Source: Earliella scabrosa (lineage: Eukaryota > Basidiomycota > Agaricomycetes > Polyporales > Polyporaceae). From it: 64,000 bases of DNA. Numbering within the stretch: the first letter of the stretch is position 1; each line of letters begins with the position of its first letter. Of this stretch, positions 35,201-45,916 are shown one piece after another. The notes under the pieces were generated by a model. It worked only from the letters and a program-made list of their open reading frames with translations. It had not been told where the DNA came from and searched no databases. The stretch is taken from the NCBI GenBank assembly GCA_022605405.1, contig JABYQQ010000002.1, positions 3,286,001 to 3,350,000 of the forward strand. Reading direction: 5' to 3'. The position numbers and the translations under genes are program-made.

Positions 35201-37059
35201 GCAGCACGCTCCTCCTCTTCCTTGCGAGCCTTCTCCTCAGCCTCCTTCCGAAGCCGTTCAGCCTCTTCCTCCTGACGCTTACGCTCCTCCTCTTCCTCCT
35301 TCCGCCGTCTCTCCTCTTCCTCCTTCTTCCGCTTCTCCTCCTCCTCACGCTTGGCCCTCTCCTCAGCCTCACGCTTGGCTTTCTCCTCAGCCTCCTTCTT
35401 CGCCTTCTCCTCAGCCTCCTTCTTTACCTTCTCAGCCTCCTTCTTTGCTTTCTCAGCCTCCTCCTCAGCTAGCCGCTTCTTCTTCGCCTCCTCAGTCTCA
35501 AGCCGCACAGGCACAGATCGCCGTGCAGGAGAGCTAGGGACAATGGGCGAGGGAACAGCAGCGGGCGCCTGCTTCTTGAACCGCTCGAGATCAACCTCCT
35601 GTCCGGACTCGGACTTGATGACGACACGCTTCGGTGTGAAGGTATTCGCATTGGAGTTGAGACGGGAGAGCCCACCGCCAGGAGCGGTGGTCGATGCTGG
35701 AGTGGACGGAGTTGATGAAGACACGCTGCTGAGACTGGCAGTGTGAGTGTGTGGAGAGGGCGTTGAGTGTGGCGGGTGGGCGTTAGGGGGCATAGCGGGC
35801 GTAAGCGTAGGGGTACCAGGTGCGTGAAGTTGTGATGGCTGTCCCCTGGGGGACATCGGCATGCCAGGCATAGGGCCTCCAGGGGGTCCCTGAGGTGGAT
35901 GATGTTGCGGCTGCATGTGCTGCGGCATCCACTGGGCTGCTGGGTATGGCGCATAACCGTTAGGATCCATAGGCATCCCAGGATAGTACTGTTCATGGAG
36001 ACGATTAGCGAAGCAGGCAAAATGAGGATCGTTGGCACGTACGTAGTAACCCCATGGTTGTACCGGAACGGGACCACCAGGCGGGACGGTCTGCGGTTGT
36101 CCGGGATGAGGAGGTGGCCCTAACCGTGGGCTAGGCATCGCAGCAGGAAGTGTGGCTGATGGAGGACCGCCTGGGGGCGGTGGCGCCCGTCCGTTGACCG
36201 TGCCATTGGGTATCTGGCGAGGGAAGTTGGGTGATCGCGGAACGCCAGTATTCGGCATGCCATTCTGCTGCGGTGGACGGAAGTTGCTATAAGGGGCGCC
36301 CATCGGAGAAGGCGATGCCTGATGTGGATGCTGCCCAGGCGGCGGGAGCGAGGACTGAGGAAGAGGGGCGGGACGAGTAGATGGTGAGGCCGAGGTAGGC
36401 GTGGAGGTAGACGGAGCATCAGAACTCTTGTTCTGGAAGAGGCTTTTGACGTCGAACTTGGGACGATTCGGCGTTGACGATGATGTCGACGGAGCAGTCG
36501 AAGAGGAGGCGGCAGAGGTCGAGCCGGATGCGGTCGATGGGGCCGTCGAGGACGCTGATGTTGCAGCAGCCGACGGAGGCATGCCAGTCGAAAACGAGGT
36601 TGTCCGTGAATGGTGCTTCCCGTTTGATGTGGCCGGTACGCTCCCGAACGACTTGATCCCGTCGGGCTTGATAGTGGGCACGTTCGCGGGGGAGGACGAT
36701 ATAGGTGCAGAGGCATCATCTATCGACCCGAAGGTGACCGATGAGCCTGGGGACGTGTGAGATCGGGTACGGTCGGGCGGTGCAAGAGGGGGGCGACGAC
36801 GGAGAAACGCACCTGATTTTGAGGCATTTGTCGGTGTACGTGCTCCTACGCCATCCTTGAACGCTACACCCTGTCCCAACTGGCTCGGTCGTCTAGAGTG
36901 CGAGGTAGGTGCTGAAGGAGAGGTGACAGAAGGAGCGGGAGATTGTGGTCGGGGCGACGACGCTGTCGAAGTGTTCGCTGGCGGGCCTTTTGCCCAAGCT
37001 GACTTTGACGGTAGCTGCGACGACGTCTTTGGTACAGAAGCCGTTGACGATTTGCTCAT
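32284..37059 (-). CDS. Translation initiation factor eIF4G
   Basis: Scaffold of the cap-binding complex. The long N-terminus from MSKSSTASVPKTSSQLPSKS is Ser/Pro rich with poly-proline stretches. It is followed by a highly charged stretch (about residues 550-700 of the protein) of repeating KAKKEAEEK and KRKKEEEER units, likely a single charged helix. After a first intron near 34802-34832 the eIF4E-binding site reads YDRDFLLQF. The MIF4G HEAT domain spans KVRALLNKLTMERFDSISDQ through NAEGKPIAGGQLFRKYLLNR and beyond. The gene closes with an MA3-like domain containing MNLFATMIKGAHLHEDEERR and ending LVDLLTQ. Two more introns lie near 33377-33435 and 33245-33296. The first ATG of the protein is taken at 37059 because upstream codons are 5' UTR-like. 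Confidence 0.92.
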
Positions 37060-38588
37060 TCTGAGCCTTTCCGATGAGGATAAAAGGGGGTTGCGAGGAG
37101 GAGAAAGACTCACGAAATGCAGCGATGGGTTTGATTGATAATTGAACTTGGCGTCGCGTGAAGGTCGGTCGTGAAAGCTGACCTGCCTGCAGGCGAACGA
37201 AAGGTCGCGAGGAGGTTCTAAAAGCTCGAAAGTCGGATGCTGGACGGTCAGCAATCCGTAGTGTCTGTCCAGGTGGAAGACGGAGGCAAGGTGCGTGGAG
37301 GACTCCGAAACAAAAAATCAGGCAGCCGAAAGCAGGACCCCGGAACCCCGTGGCACCGCACCCCGAGTGACATCACACTGCGTACAACTTGGTCATGAGA
37401 TTGTTTCTACAAATGTACACCAAGAGTATCTAAACGATCCAGGGCACGAAAGGACGGTGATTTATACATAAAGGAGACTGAGTAGATCAGAACCCGAGTC
37501 TGAGTCTGAGTGTGGGACGCAGGACTCCACGTGTTTCTAAGCGTAATCATACCATCTCACGGACGAAGGTACTTAGCTAGATAATTGCGAGGAAACTTGG
37601 CTGCAAACATGTACATTTAGGAAGCTTCAGGAGCGGGCAGCAGCCCATGCAGCATTCTCTGTGGTTGCGTCAAAGTCGGACTCGGGCCACGATTGCTCCA
37701 GTGCTTGGACTGTGCCATGATGCATACCAATAAACACCGCTGAAAACATAGACTCAAGTTCTCAACACATCTGAATGCGAAAAGAGACTTACGCACTCTA
37801 TCACAGTAGTACGCATGTCAGACAGTCAGATATCCTGGTTGCGCACTCTAGCAGTACTGTATCCGAAGCTTCGACCGGTCACGCAGGGTTCAAGTACGCC
37901 TGGTGTTAGTGAGTGTCTTGCCGCTGCAGTGCAATGCAGAAGGTCACACCGCACCATTGCTGAAATATTCCATTCATGATGTCTGGGCAGTGTGCTGGGC
38001 TGGCTGTATACAAGCAATTTATGAGCGTGTGCATGCAGAATCGAGGGAACTCAAGAGGACATACTAGTCGACTATGTGCGTGATTTGAGGCGACAATGGC
38101 ATCGGAGCGCAACTCGCACTGGAGCGCAGCTACAGCTACGAAGAGGAAATGGTCCGGATGACGGACCACATTCATCGCAGGACCTATATACGACGCCTGG
38201 AAGAACCAGATTGGTAGAAGGCGAAGTCGTCGATCTCGATCATGTGTATCACAACCAGTGCTGGTCACCAGTTCAACGTCAACCTGCATCGCCATATGAA
38301 GGACCTATAAATACGAAAAGGTGACCGCATCGTCAACATTTCTGCCTACGTCATGGAAGAAGAACCGTGTGCCGTCCTATACGTAGCCTCAGCAGGCAGG
38401 CCCCGTGATTCAGTACAGTCGCTGAGCCGAGTTCAGAGTGGCGGCTTGACGGCTTGAAGGGGTTCAAATCACATACCAGAGTGCTACACGTACATCATCG
38501 CAGCGGTGTCTACAACGCGAGGTCTAAGGTCCTACAGTTCAAGCAGGTGGTAGATAGATAGGGTATGTGCGTAGACGGGGTATGAGAT
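37060..38588. other. Long intergenic region with a possible orphan exon
   Basis: About 1.5 kb between eIF4G and the steroid-reductase-like gene. The first 200 bp next to 37060 are eIF4G 5' UTR and promoter. On the minus strand a stretch at about 37627-37739 reads as a clean C-terminal exon (GMHHGTVQALEQSWPESDFD and TTENAAWAAARS then a stop) behind a good acceptor at 37740. The exon that would precede it meets an in-frame stop, so it may be a relic of a lost gene. Other short ORFs (for example 38295 to 37906 minus) are not recognised. Confidence 0.35.
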
Positions 38589-39619
38589 CTAGAACAGGAA
38601 GGGAATGACGGCCTTGCGCTCCTTCGGGTAGTCGAGGAAGCGGTTGTGGTACCACTTGTGTCCCTTGTACGCACGGGGAAGCATCACCCAGACCTCGTTG
38701 AAGAAGAATAGCCACGCCGGGGACACGGTCGCAACAAACGCGCCAACAGAGGCGAACGATGGGGGAGGCGACGCAGCGAGCGCGAAGCCCAACCACTCCA
38801 GCCACTCGCAGAAATAGTTCGGGTAGGAGATGAAGCGGTAGAGGGCGCCGTGCGGGATAGCGTAGTGCTCCTGGCTGTTCTTCTCCTTGCCGTTGTTGTC
38901 GTCTGCCTTAGCTTTTGCTTTCGCCTTCGCGTTGCGACGAATGTTGAGCAAAATTTCGTCATGGTAGATGTTGCCAGCGAACCCAGCGGCCCACAGCCCA
39001 ACGCCAATCCAGAAGAGCGGGCGGTTGAACGCGCCTGCAAGGAACGTCTGGGCATCAGGCGAGGAGAGGTATGCGCCGACGAGAGAGCCGTTAAACGTGT
39101 TGAAGAACACCGCGGAAAGCGCAACAATGATGTGCGACTTGGAACGCGAAGGTGTGCGCAGGGGTGAGATAATTGCACGGTTGAGGTAGTGCGTTAGGAA
39201 GAGGGAGGCGAGGAACGTTGGCGGGTGTGTCAGGGTGAGCGGGGGCGAGGTTCCTGCTGCTTTCACTGAGAGAGGAGACTGCAGGTATGCGTTGATGAAT
39301 GCACAGAACGAGACTAGCTCCATGAAGATCCATGAGCGGATTCCTACGAGCGAGACGCGTGAGAGTGGTATACGAGAGTGAGAAGTTGCTAGCACGCACC
39401 GTCGACGACCAGGAAGCTCTTGGTCGTAGGCCCGAATCTCCCGAACGGCGCGTCGTAGACGAAGGAGGCCGGGCACGCGAGCGGCGGAACGATCGCGAAC
39501 CACCTCCGTGCGCCTGGGGTAAACCAGGGCGCGTCAGGGCGGGATAGCGTTAGATTCACAGCTGCGCGCGTACCATCGTATAGCACTTGGGCCTTTTGCA
39601 CGTCCACCTTGATGAGCAT
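38589..39619 (-). CDS. 3-oxo-5-alpha-steroid 4-dehydrogenase family membrane protein
   Basis: A multi-pass membrane enzyme of the steroid 5-alpha-reductase fold, probably in the endoplasmic reticulum. Exon 1 starts MLIKVDVQKAQVLYDGTRAA and contains PPLACPASFVYDAPFGRFGP. After one intron (about 39346-39397) come IRSWIFMELVSFCAFINAYL, SHIIVALSAVFFNTFNGSLV, and RPLFWIGVGLWAAGFAGNIY, which are membrane segments. The C-terminal reductase signature follows as HDEILLNIRR, GALYRFISYPNYFCEWLEWL and ends YNRF-like in HKWYHNRFLDYPKERKAVIP, close to the family's C-terminal KWYxxKFxxYPxxRKAxIPF pattern. A short Lys/Ala-rich loop (NAKAKAKAKADDNNGKEKNS) interrupts the usual cytosolic region. The substrate is unknown. 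Intact. Confidence 0.9.
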
Positions 39620-40146
39620 GACTTCCTCTTCTGATCCTTACTCAAGACAGTCGAGGTGTTATAACGCGAGATGTTGAGGAGGACGTCCTGCAGGAGGGAA
39701 GAACTACTTTTCCACCGCCGTTGTCGTCATGCGCAGTGTTTGCGCTTGTTTGTACACCATCACTTACTTCCAGCGCCAACATGTCAGGCTTTTAGTAAGT
39801 ACAACGTATGTTTTCGAATCGTACGAGCGCGAGTGAATCGAACTGGTGGTTTTTGCATGTGGTAGAGCCCAGTCATTCTCAGCAGCCAAGCAAGGTCTAG
39901 TCGGAGTGGGTCTCAGCAAGCGCTGCTAGCCTGCTTCGGCCTCCACTCGGTCGACCACCACTGTCAATCGCGAGCCTCAGGAGTCGTTCTCCCGCTGCAC
40001 CAATATCCCGCCTAGCTTAAGAGCTGACTTCTGAACAACGACTTCGACAGGGTCTTTCTTGGACTTGAGTTAGGCCTTGCGCTTTTCTTCCCTCTTGCGT
40101 CCCCCACAGACCCATCTCGCTGTATCACACCGTGACCACTGGAGCT
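39620..40146. other. Intergenic region, no gene seen
   Basis: About 525 bp upstream of both the reductase gene (minus) and D'' (plus), so it probably holds both promoters. No ORF or repeat of interest. Confidence 0.5.
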
Positions 40147-40926
40147 ATGCCTCGCCACCCGGACGACGCGTTCCTCTTCGAGCTCGACATGGACGAGAAC
40201 TTCAACATCAAGTTCCACAAGGACCGCGCCTGGTTCAAGTTCACAGAGCGAGCGGAGAGGGCTCAGGCTGCGGTGAGCACGATCACATCAACTCTTCTTC
40301 CATCTCGTTTCATAAAGCTGTGCCGAGGAAGAAGTGGCAAAGACTTTACAAGATGTTTGGGCCCGTCAAGGGTATCAAGCCATCCTGTCTTGCCAGCGAT
40401 ACTCACAAACCGCCTCGCCTCGCATACGGCTGGGGTTTCTCCGAGGCCTTCCTCCACGCGTACGCGAAGCACTACAAGCTGTCTCTCGACTGCCGTCCGT
40501 ACCTCTGCGAGCAGCTTGGAAGAGACTTCCTCGTATATGGGGAGCTCACAGACGAGGAAGCAGCGGATCCGGAACTTGGGAGTTTCCTTGATGGCTGGGT
40601 ACGAGAGGTGGTTCATGCAGATCTGGAGGCCAAATCCGGGATAGAACTCACCTTCTTCTATCCGTTCACGGATAAGTACGAGGGCATGTTCGCGTTGTAT
40701 AGCAACTATGACGCCCCCCGACGCCATGCGGAGATCGAAGTCCTTACGGGAGTCGACAAAGCTATCGAGATTTTGCACGAGCTCATGAATCAGTTCGGCA
40801 ACAGTGCAGAGCTGCTGTGGTGGTACGACATGAGGTCACTTGACGTCGTGAGTGTTCCTCTTGTTGCGGCCCGACTGCCTTGCTTATTGTCTCCGGCATC
40901 CGCAGGACCTCAACTCTCCTTATTGA
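40147..40926 (+). CDS. Uncharacterised protein D'' (extra right-side copy)
   Basis: Same three-exon plan as D. Exon 1 begins MPRHPDDAFLFELDMDENFN and ends in ERAQAA. The intron (about 40272-40328) leads to KWQRLYKMFGPVKGIKPSCL, GWGFSEAFLHAYAKHYKLSL, RPYLCEQLGRDFLVYGELTD and LLWWYDMRSLDV. A second intron of about 60 bp (about 40850-40905) leads to DLNSPY and the stop at 40924-40926. It is more diverged from left D than D' is in exon 2. No disabling change was seen. It sits about 515 bp upstream of D' in the same direction, so D'' and D' are tandem copies. Confidence 0.7.
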
Positions 40927-41246
40927 CATTGTCGTCTGTTCACTGTTACTGGTCTTGTCAAGTTGTCCCCTATCGATATGTCCCTAATTAGCTGTTCATG
41001 TTATCTCCTTCGGTGTGCACGCTGTCCATCTCTCACGAGTACATTGACGAACAAGACGGTCACTTCTACGTAACCAACGTCGGACGTTCAAATGTATCGA
41101 CTTTTTGCGCCAATACCACCTTCGGCTATTGAATTCCAACCAGACCATGTGAAAACGTGAGTGGTCCCTCTACATGTGGTTATCGTCTCTTGACCCCGCT
41201 TGACCCCGTGTCTCAGCCTCTCTCAGAAAGTCTACTCAGAACTAGT

Positions 41247-41441
41247 ATGGACGCCGCCAAGGTAGTAGAGGTGTCGGTGGCATACATGCTGCGCACATTG
41301 GTTCCAACTCCCGACAAAGTGACGCGGCCCCACGATTCCGCGTATATGCGCCTCAGGGCGCTGCAAGTTGAACCGCACTACCACTGCCCGCTCGTCCCCC
41401 CTACACCCGTTTCGGCGTATCGCTATCACACCACTGCAGGC
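41247..41441 (+). pseudogene. Relic of a FunK1 first exon upstream of D'
   Basis: ATG at 41247 opens MDAAKVVEVSVAYMLRTLVP, which matches the start of FunK1-C' (VEVSVAYMMHMLVPTPSDED) and FunK1-A (PVAYMLRKFVPTPADEDEP). The DNA just upstream (TCTCTTGACCCCGC near 41190) also matches the C' upstream region. The match ends after about VPTP. The rest of the kinase is missing. The frame stays open into the first codons of D', so a fused N-terminus is possible. Confidence 0.7.
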
Positions 41442-42214
41442 ATGCCTCGCCACCCGGACGACGCGTTCCTCTTCGAGCTCGACATGGACGAGAACTTCAA
41501 CATCAGGTTCCACAAGGACCGTGCCTGGTTCAAGTTCACAGAGCGAGCGGAGAAGGCACAGGCCGCGGTGAGCACGATCACATCGAGTACCCTCACATCT
41601 CATCTTATGAACCTGTTCCTGGCAAGAAATGGCAAAGACTGTACAAGATGTTTGGGCCTGTCAAGGCTCTTGAGTCGTCCAGGCTTGCCAGCGACACTCA
41701 CAAACCGCCTCGCGTCGCCTTCGGCTGGGGATTCACTGAGTCCTTCCTCCACGCGTATGCCAAGCACTACAAACTGGCCATCGACTGCCGTCCGTACCTC
41801 TGCGAGCAGCTTGGAAGAGACTTCCTTGTATATGGTGAGCTCACAGACGAGGAAGCAGCGGATCCGGAACTTGGTACTTTCCTCGATGGCTGGGTACGAG
41901 AGGTGGTTCATGCAGATCTGGAGGCCAAATCCGGGATAGAACTCACCTTCTGCTACCCGTTCACGGACAAATACGACGGCATGCTCGCGTTGTATACCAA
42001 CTATGACGCGAAGCGACGCCATGCCGAAATTCAAGTCCTGACGGGGATCAAGAAGGCTGTCGAGATGTTGGGCGAACTCATGAATCAATTTGGGAACAGT
42101 GCGGAGTTGTTGTGGTGGTATGACTCCAGTACACTCGAAGTGGTGAGTCTTCTCCTCTGTCGCGCCTTCATCAGCTGACTTATCGTCTCTTAGGATCTCA
42201 ATTCCCCATATTGA
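41442..42214 (+). CDS. Uncharacterised protein D' (right arm copy)
   Basis: Right-arm partner of D at 23751-24523. Exon 1 is MPRHPDDAFLFELDMDENFN to EKAQAA, exon 2 is KWQRLYKMFGPVKALESSRL to STLEV, exon 3 is DLNSPY. Exon 2 is almost the same as left D, while exon 1 is closer to D'' (FELDMDENFNI and KDRAWFKFTE rather than FELDLDENFNF and EDRDWVKFTE). This mosaic suggests gene conversion between tandem copies. Intact. The start at 41442 is chosen because it matches the start in the other copies, although an in-frame ATG at 41247 lies upstream. Confidence 0.72.
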
Positions 42215-42649
42215 CACTGTTGTCTGTTCACTGTCGCGAAGCATGCCTCTCATTGTCATCCCTTATCATGTTTTCTCAAGCTGTCCTCCTGCTATCCATG
42301 CGTGTCACTAGGCGTCTAGTTATCAGTTTGATACCAGATCTTTTTCCAGTGTGTACAATGTCTAACACCCGCGACCATTCCATTGAAGATGACCAGATAG
42401 ACCTTTGTTGGTCACTCATCTCACGCTGTGGAAGTTCAAGTTGTAGACAGATAAGCGTAAGTTTCGTTGATCAAGCATCGACAATTGGCGCCAAGATAGG
42501 CGTCGACTGCACGGCCAGCAAGTGGCACAGCACTGCACCAGCTTTGGTCCTGACCACAACGTCCTGTGTGCCAATAAGGTCAGTCGTCCCTCTACACGCG
42601 ACCACTTGTTAGTCTCTTGACCCCGCGTTCTGCGTCAGGCAACCACAGT

Positions 42650-45243
42650 ATGACCGTCAACACGGTAGAGGTTTCGGTAGCATACATGATGCACATGTTA
42701 GTTCCAACGCCCTCAGACGAGGACGAGCCCGCAGACGACGCACCATTCACCATCGACTTCAATGGAGTGCCGAACAAGGGTCCGGAGTCTGGCATGTACA
42801 AACCATTGGTATGTGGCATGGCACGACCTCTCTAACCAACCAACACTCACCGGGCTGGTTAGGTGGGCGCTATCAACGACTCGGGCCTTACCTCTGGCTA
42901 CACCTGCGTCGCTACCCCCAATAAGCCCCATCTCACCGAGAACACGAATCAAAGGATCGACGGAGCGATGTACTTCGCAGATCAAGCCCCCTCGGAGGCA
43001 GAACAGACCAAGTGGGGCGCGATCGAGCTGTCTCTCGACGTCAAACCAGAGTCCGTTGAAGATGATGATCCCGATGACGACGACGACACTCCTGACTCCC
43101 AGCACGCCGCTGACAGGCACCTCAGTCAGATCCAATCCTACTCCACCCTCGTCTTCGACAAGCAGCATCGAACCCACCACTTCACCGTGATGTTCTTTGG
43201 CGACATGGCTCGTATCATCCGGTGGGATAGGTCCGGCACAGTCGTGACTGAGAAGTTCAACTACAAGACCGACTCCGCGATCCTGGGCCGGTTCCTCTGG
43301 CGCTTCTCTCGAATGACTCCCCAGCAGCGTGGTCACGACCTGACCGTCGTTCCTGTACTTGTCGGCAGCCAGGAGTACAACCTCATGGTTCGTCGACGCG
43401 ACATCCCTCGCACGCTGAAGGGCACCGACCTGGTGATCGGCGAGGATGCCCGCCGTATGTTCCAAGACTCTCTGAAGGATCCAGCGTGGTGGAGGATGAA
43501 CATCGGTGATCGTGGATTCCTTGTTGGTGCCCCTCACTTCATCGCTTCTGGTCTCGCGGGCCGCGGCACTCGCGGCTATGTTGCTATCGACCTCGCAGAT
43601 CAAGACGGACCTTTCGTCTATCTGAAGGACTGCTGGCGAGTGGCACACGAGCGAATAGAGCGCGAAGGTGACATATTGGCCTACCTCAATGATTCGACAA
43701 CAGGGAAGGTCACGAACATCCCCACGCTTGTATGCCACGGCGACGTCGAGGGTCAAGAGACGCAAACCCAGACTGTCTGGCGCGAACAGCACCCGTCCAA
43801 CGACGCAGGATGTCCCTTAAAGACGCATCGGCACTACCGCATGGTAGTCAAGGAGGTGTGTCTACCCATGAGCAACTTCCGTACTGGACACGAACTTCTC
43901 GGGTTACTTGCTATGTGTATATCCGGTGAGTCCTCGCAATTGGATGATGACCGACCAATCCGTGTCTGATGCATCCGTTGTAGCTCATTGGGGCGCATAC
44001 AAGAAGGGTATCATCCACGGAGACATCAGCTACGGCAACGTTCTCATACTACCCGTCGAGAAAGTCGGTCCCGATGGGAAGTTGAGAGTGTCCCGTATTG
44101 GTATGCTGGCCGACTGGGAGCTGTCCAAGCGCGTGCATGACGACGGCGACACACCCAGACAGCTTGATTGTACGGTATGCATTCCTAGATCCCGAGTGAA
44201 GGTCGTCACTGATTATGTTGCAGGGTACATGGCAGTTCATGTCGGCGCACGCTCTGAAAAATCTGTCACGCAAACGGATGCTCGTCGAAGACGAGATGGA
44301 GTCGTGGTTCCACCTGCTCCTATACTTCGCACTGCGCTACCTTCCCCACAACTGCCTCGACCTCGGTCATTTCGTCAACGCCTACTTTGACGGGTTCGTC
44401 GAGGCCAACGGCGAGTACTACTGCGGCGATACCAAATGGTCCGCGTTGAACATAGGCGCCATCTCCGTCAACGGGAACACCGCTCTCAAGTTCTTCCGCT
44501 CGCCCCCACCGATACCATCCGCCCCCGTTCAGCCCAGCGCCGTCGGAAACGGCAACGACAACGCCGCCACACCGCCAGAGACTACCGCTGCGTCGACCGC
44601 GACCATCGCCCCAGTCGAAGGTTCTGAGTGGTCAGACTCATTGACTGAAGATGTCCCGAGCAGTTCACACAAGGACGGAGACGACCGGGAGCCCCACGAG
44701 CCTCAGCCTTTGCCTTTCGAGGAGGATTCGAAGAACGACCACCCGATCAACGGGCTTATACGCGAGTTTCTCAAAGCCATCCATTCGTACTACGTGCTGT
44801 GCAGGGCTTCGAGCGCGGCTGACATCACTCCTCGAGGCGGTGCTCTGCCTCCAGTCGTGGAGATGGACGAATCAGATCCGTTCATCCAGGATTGCCACGC
44901 CATGTTTGCAAGCATTGTGGACGTCCAGCAACTCAAGGCCGACGCCCAGCAGGCGGACAATGCGGCGGAGGAATTGACGGCCGAGCACAAGGCGGCTTTG
45001 GAGGTGTGCGCGGCTCAGCTACAAAGCCACGAAGCGATCATGAAGATGTTCGGCAAGTACTTCCTCAACAGGCAGCTAGCTTGGCCGATTCGAGACAAGC
45101 AGGAAGATCAGCTTCTTCCCTCCTACCAGCCTAGCGGAGAACGGTTGGGTCTCAAGCGCGTTTCTCTGCATAACGGTGACGCGCTCGAGCAGCCACCTGC
45201 GCAACGCCGTAGCGTTCGGTCGGCGCAGGCACCTCTCTCATGA
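42650..45243 (+). CDS. FunK1 fungal-type protein kinase C' (intact copy)
   Basis: Four-exon kinase. Exon 1 begins MTVNTVEVSVAYMMHMLVPT and ends GPESGMYKPLV with a GTATGT donor; exon 2 starts GAINDSGLTSGYTCVATPNK. The second exon includes HRTHHFTVMFFGDMARIIRW, PHFIASGLAGRGTRGYVAID and the lysine motif HYRMVVKEVCLPMSNFRTGH. Exon 3 carries KGIIHGDISYGNVLI and GMLADWELSKRV. Exon 4 has ESWFHLLLYFALRYLPHNCL, an acidic linker and a basic tail with PAQRRSVRS. The catalytic loop has Gly in place of Arg of HRD, but the catalytic Asp and the Asn are present. The gene has neither of the lesions seen in the left copy. It follows D' by about 440 bp in the same direction. Confidence 0.88.
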
Positions 45244-45916
45244 CCTCATCCCCATCCGATGCATTCGATGCAATGTATCTCCTCACATTGTCCTTATAAT
45301 GTACGATCCTGTAGGTCTTCCTGCCAGGTAAGTATACCGTGTAGTACTCGTCTCCTCCAAGCTTCGGAAGACGGTGCACTGGCAGGAGCGTCTGGGCCGA
45401 GGGCTGTTCTGCGCCGGAAGTCGCCACGCCCAGTAAGTACTACTAGTAGTACATGATACCTCAGGCTGCCACTCTCTTTATCTAACAAACTTGGAGCCAG
45501 CCACGGGGCTGTCTTACCTGTAATGTATCACGAACAATATTAAGATCAGTGGTAGTCTTCAGGCAGATTCGTCCAACAGCCCGGAGCCCGGGAGTCCAAG
45601 CGTAAAATCGGGCGCCTGTTGAGCGTGGCCAGCACGTGCTGACCGAATAGGCGCCAGTTCAACTTGGTTTCTAACCACCACCATCACTCGCGACTTTGAA
45701 CGTCGCGTGACTCGCGCGGCACATCCCATTGTCCCCTTGTTTGGAACACCGCTTTGGTGCAACAATTGGCTCCGGAACTGGTTAAAGAGCCACGGAAGCG
45801 TCTAACTGTATGTTCATCTCTACCACCACCATTCACAACTCCAACCATCCCTCCCCCAACCATCCGTCTCTCCCTTGCTCGCCTCTTATCCTCTGCGACA
45901 CTACCATACGGAAACT
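45244..45916. other. C'-B' spacer, conserved with the left arm
   Basis: About 670 bp between the C' stop and the B' start. It matches 17577-18819 of the left arm after removal of the 568-bp MITE there. It contains the ACTACTAGTAGTACAT run near 45440 and short ORFs whose mirror copies also occur in the left arm. It is the B' promoter region; no gene is called. Confidence 0.7.
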
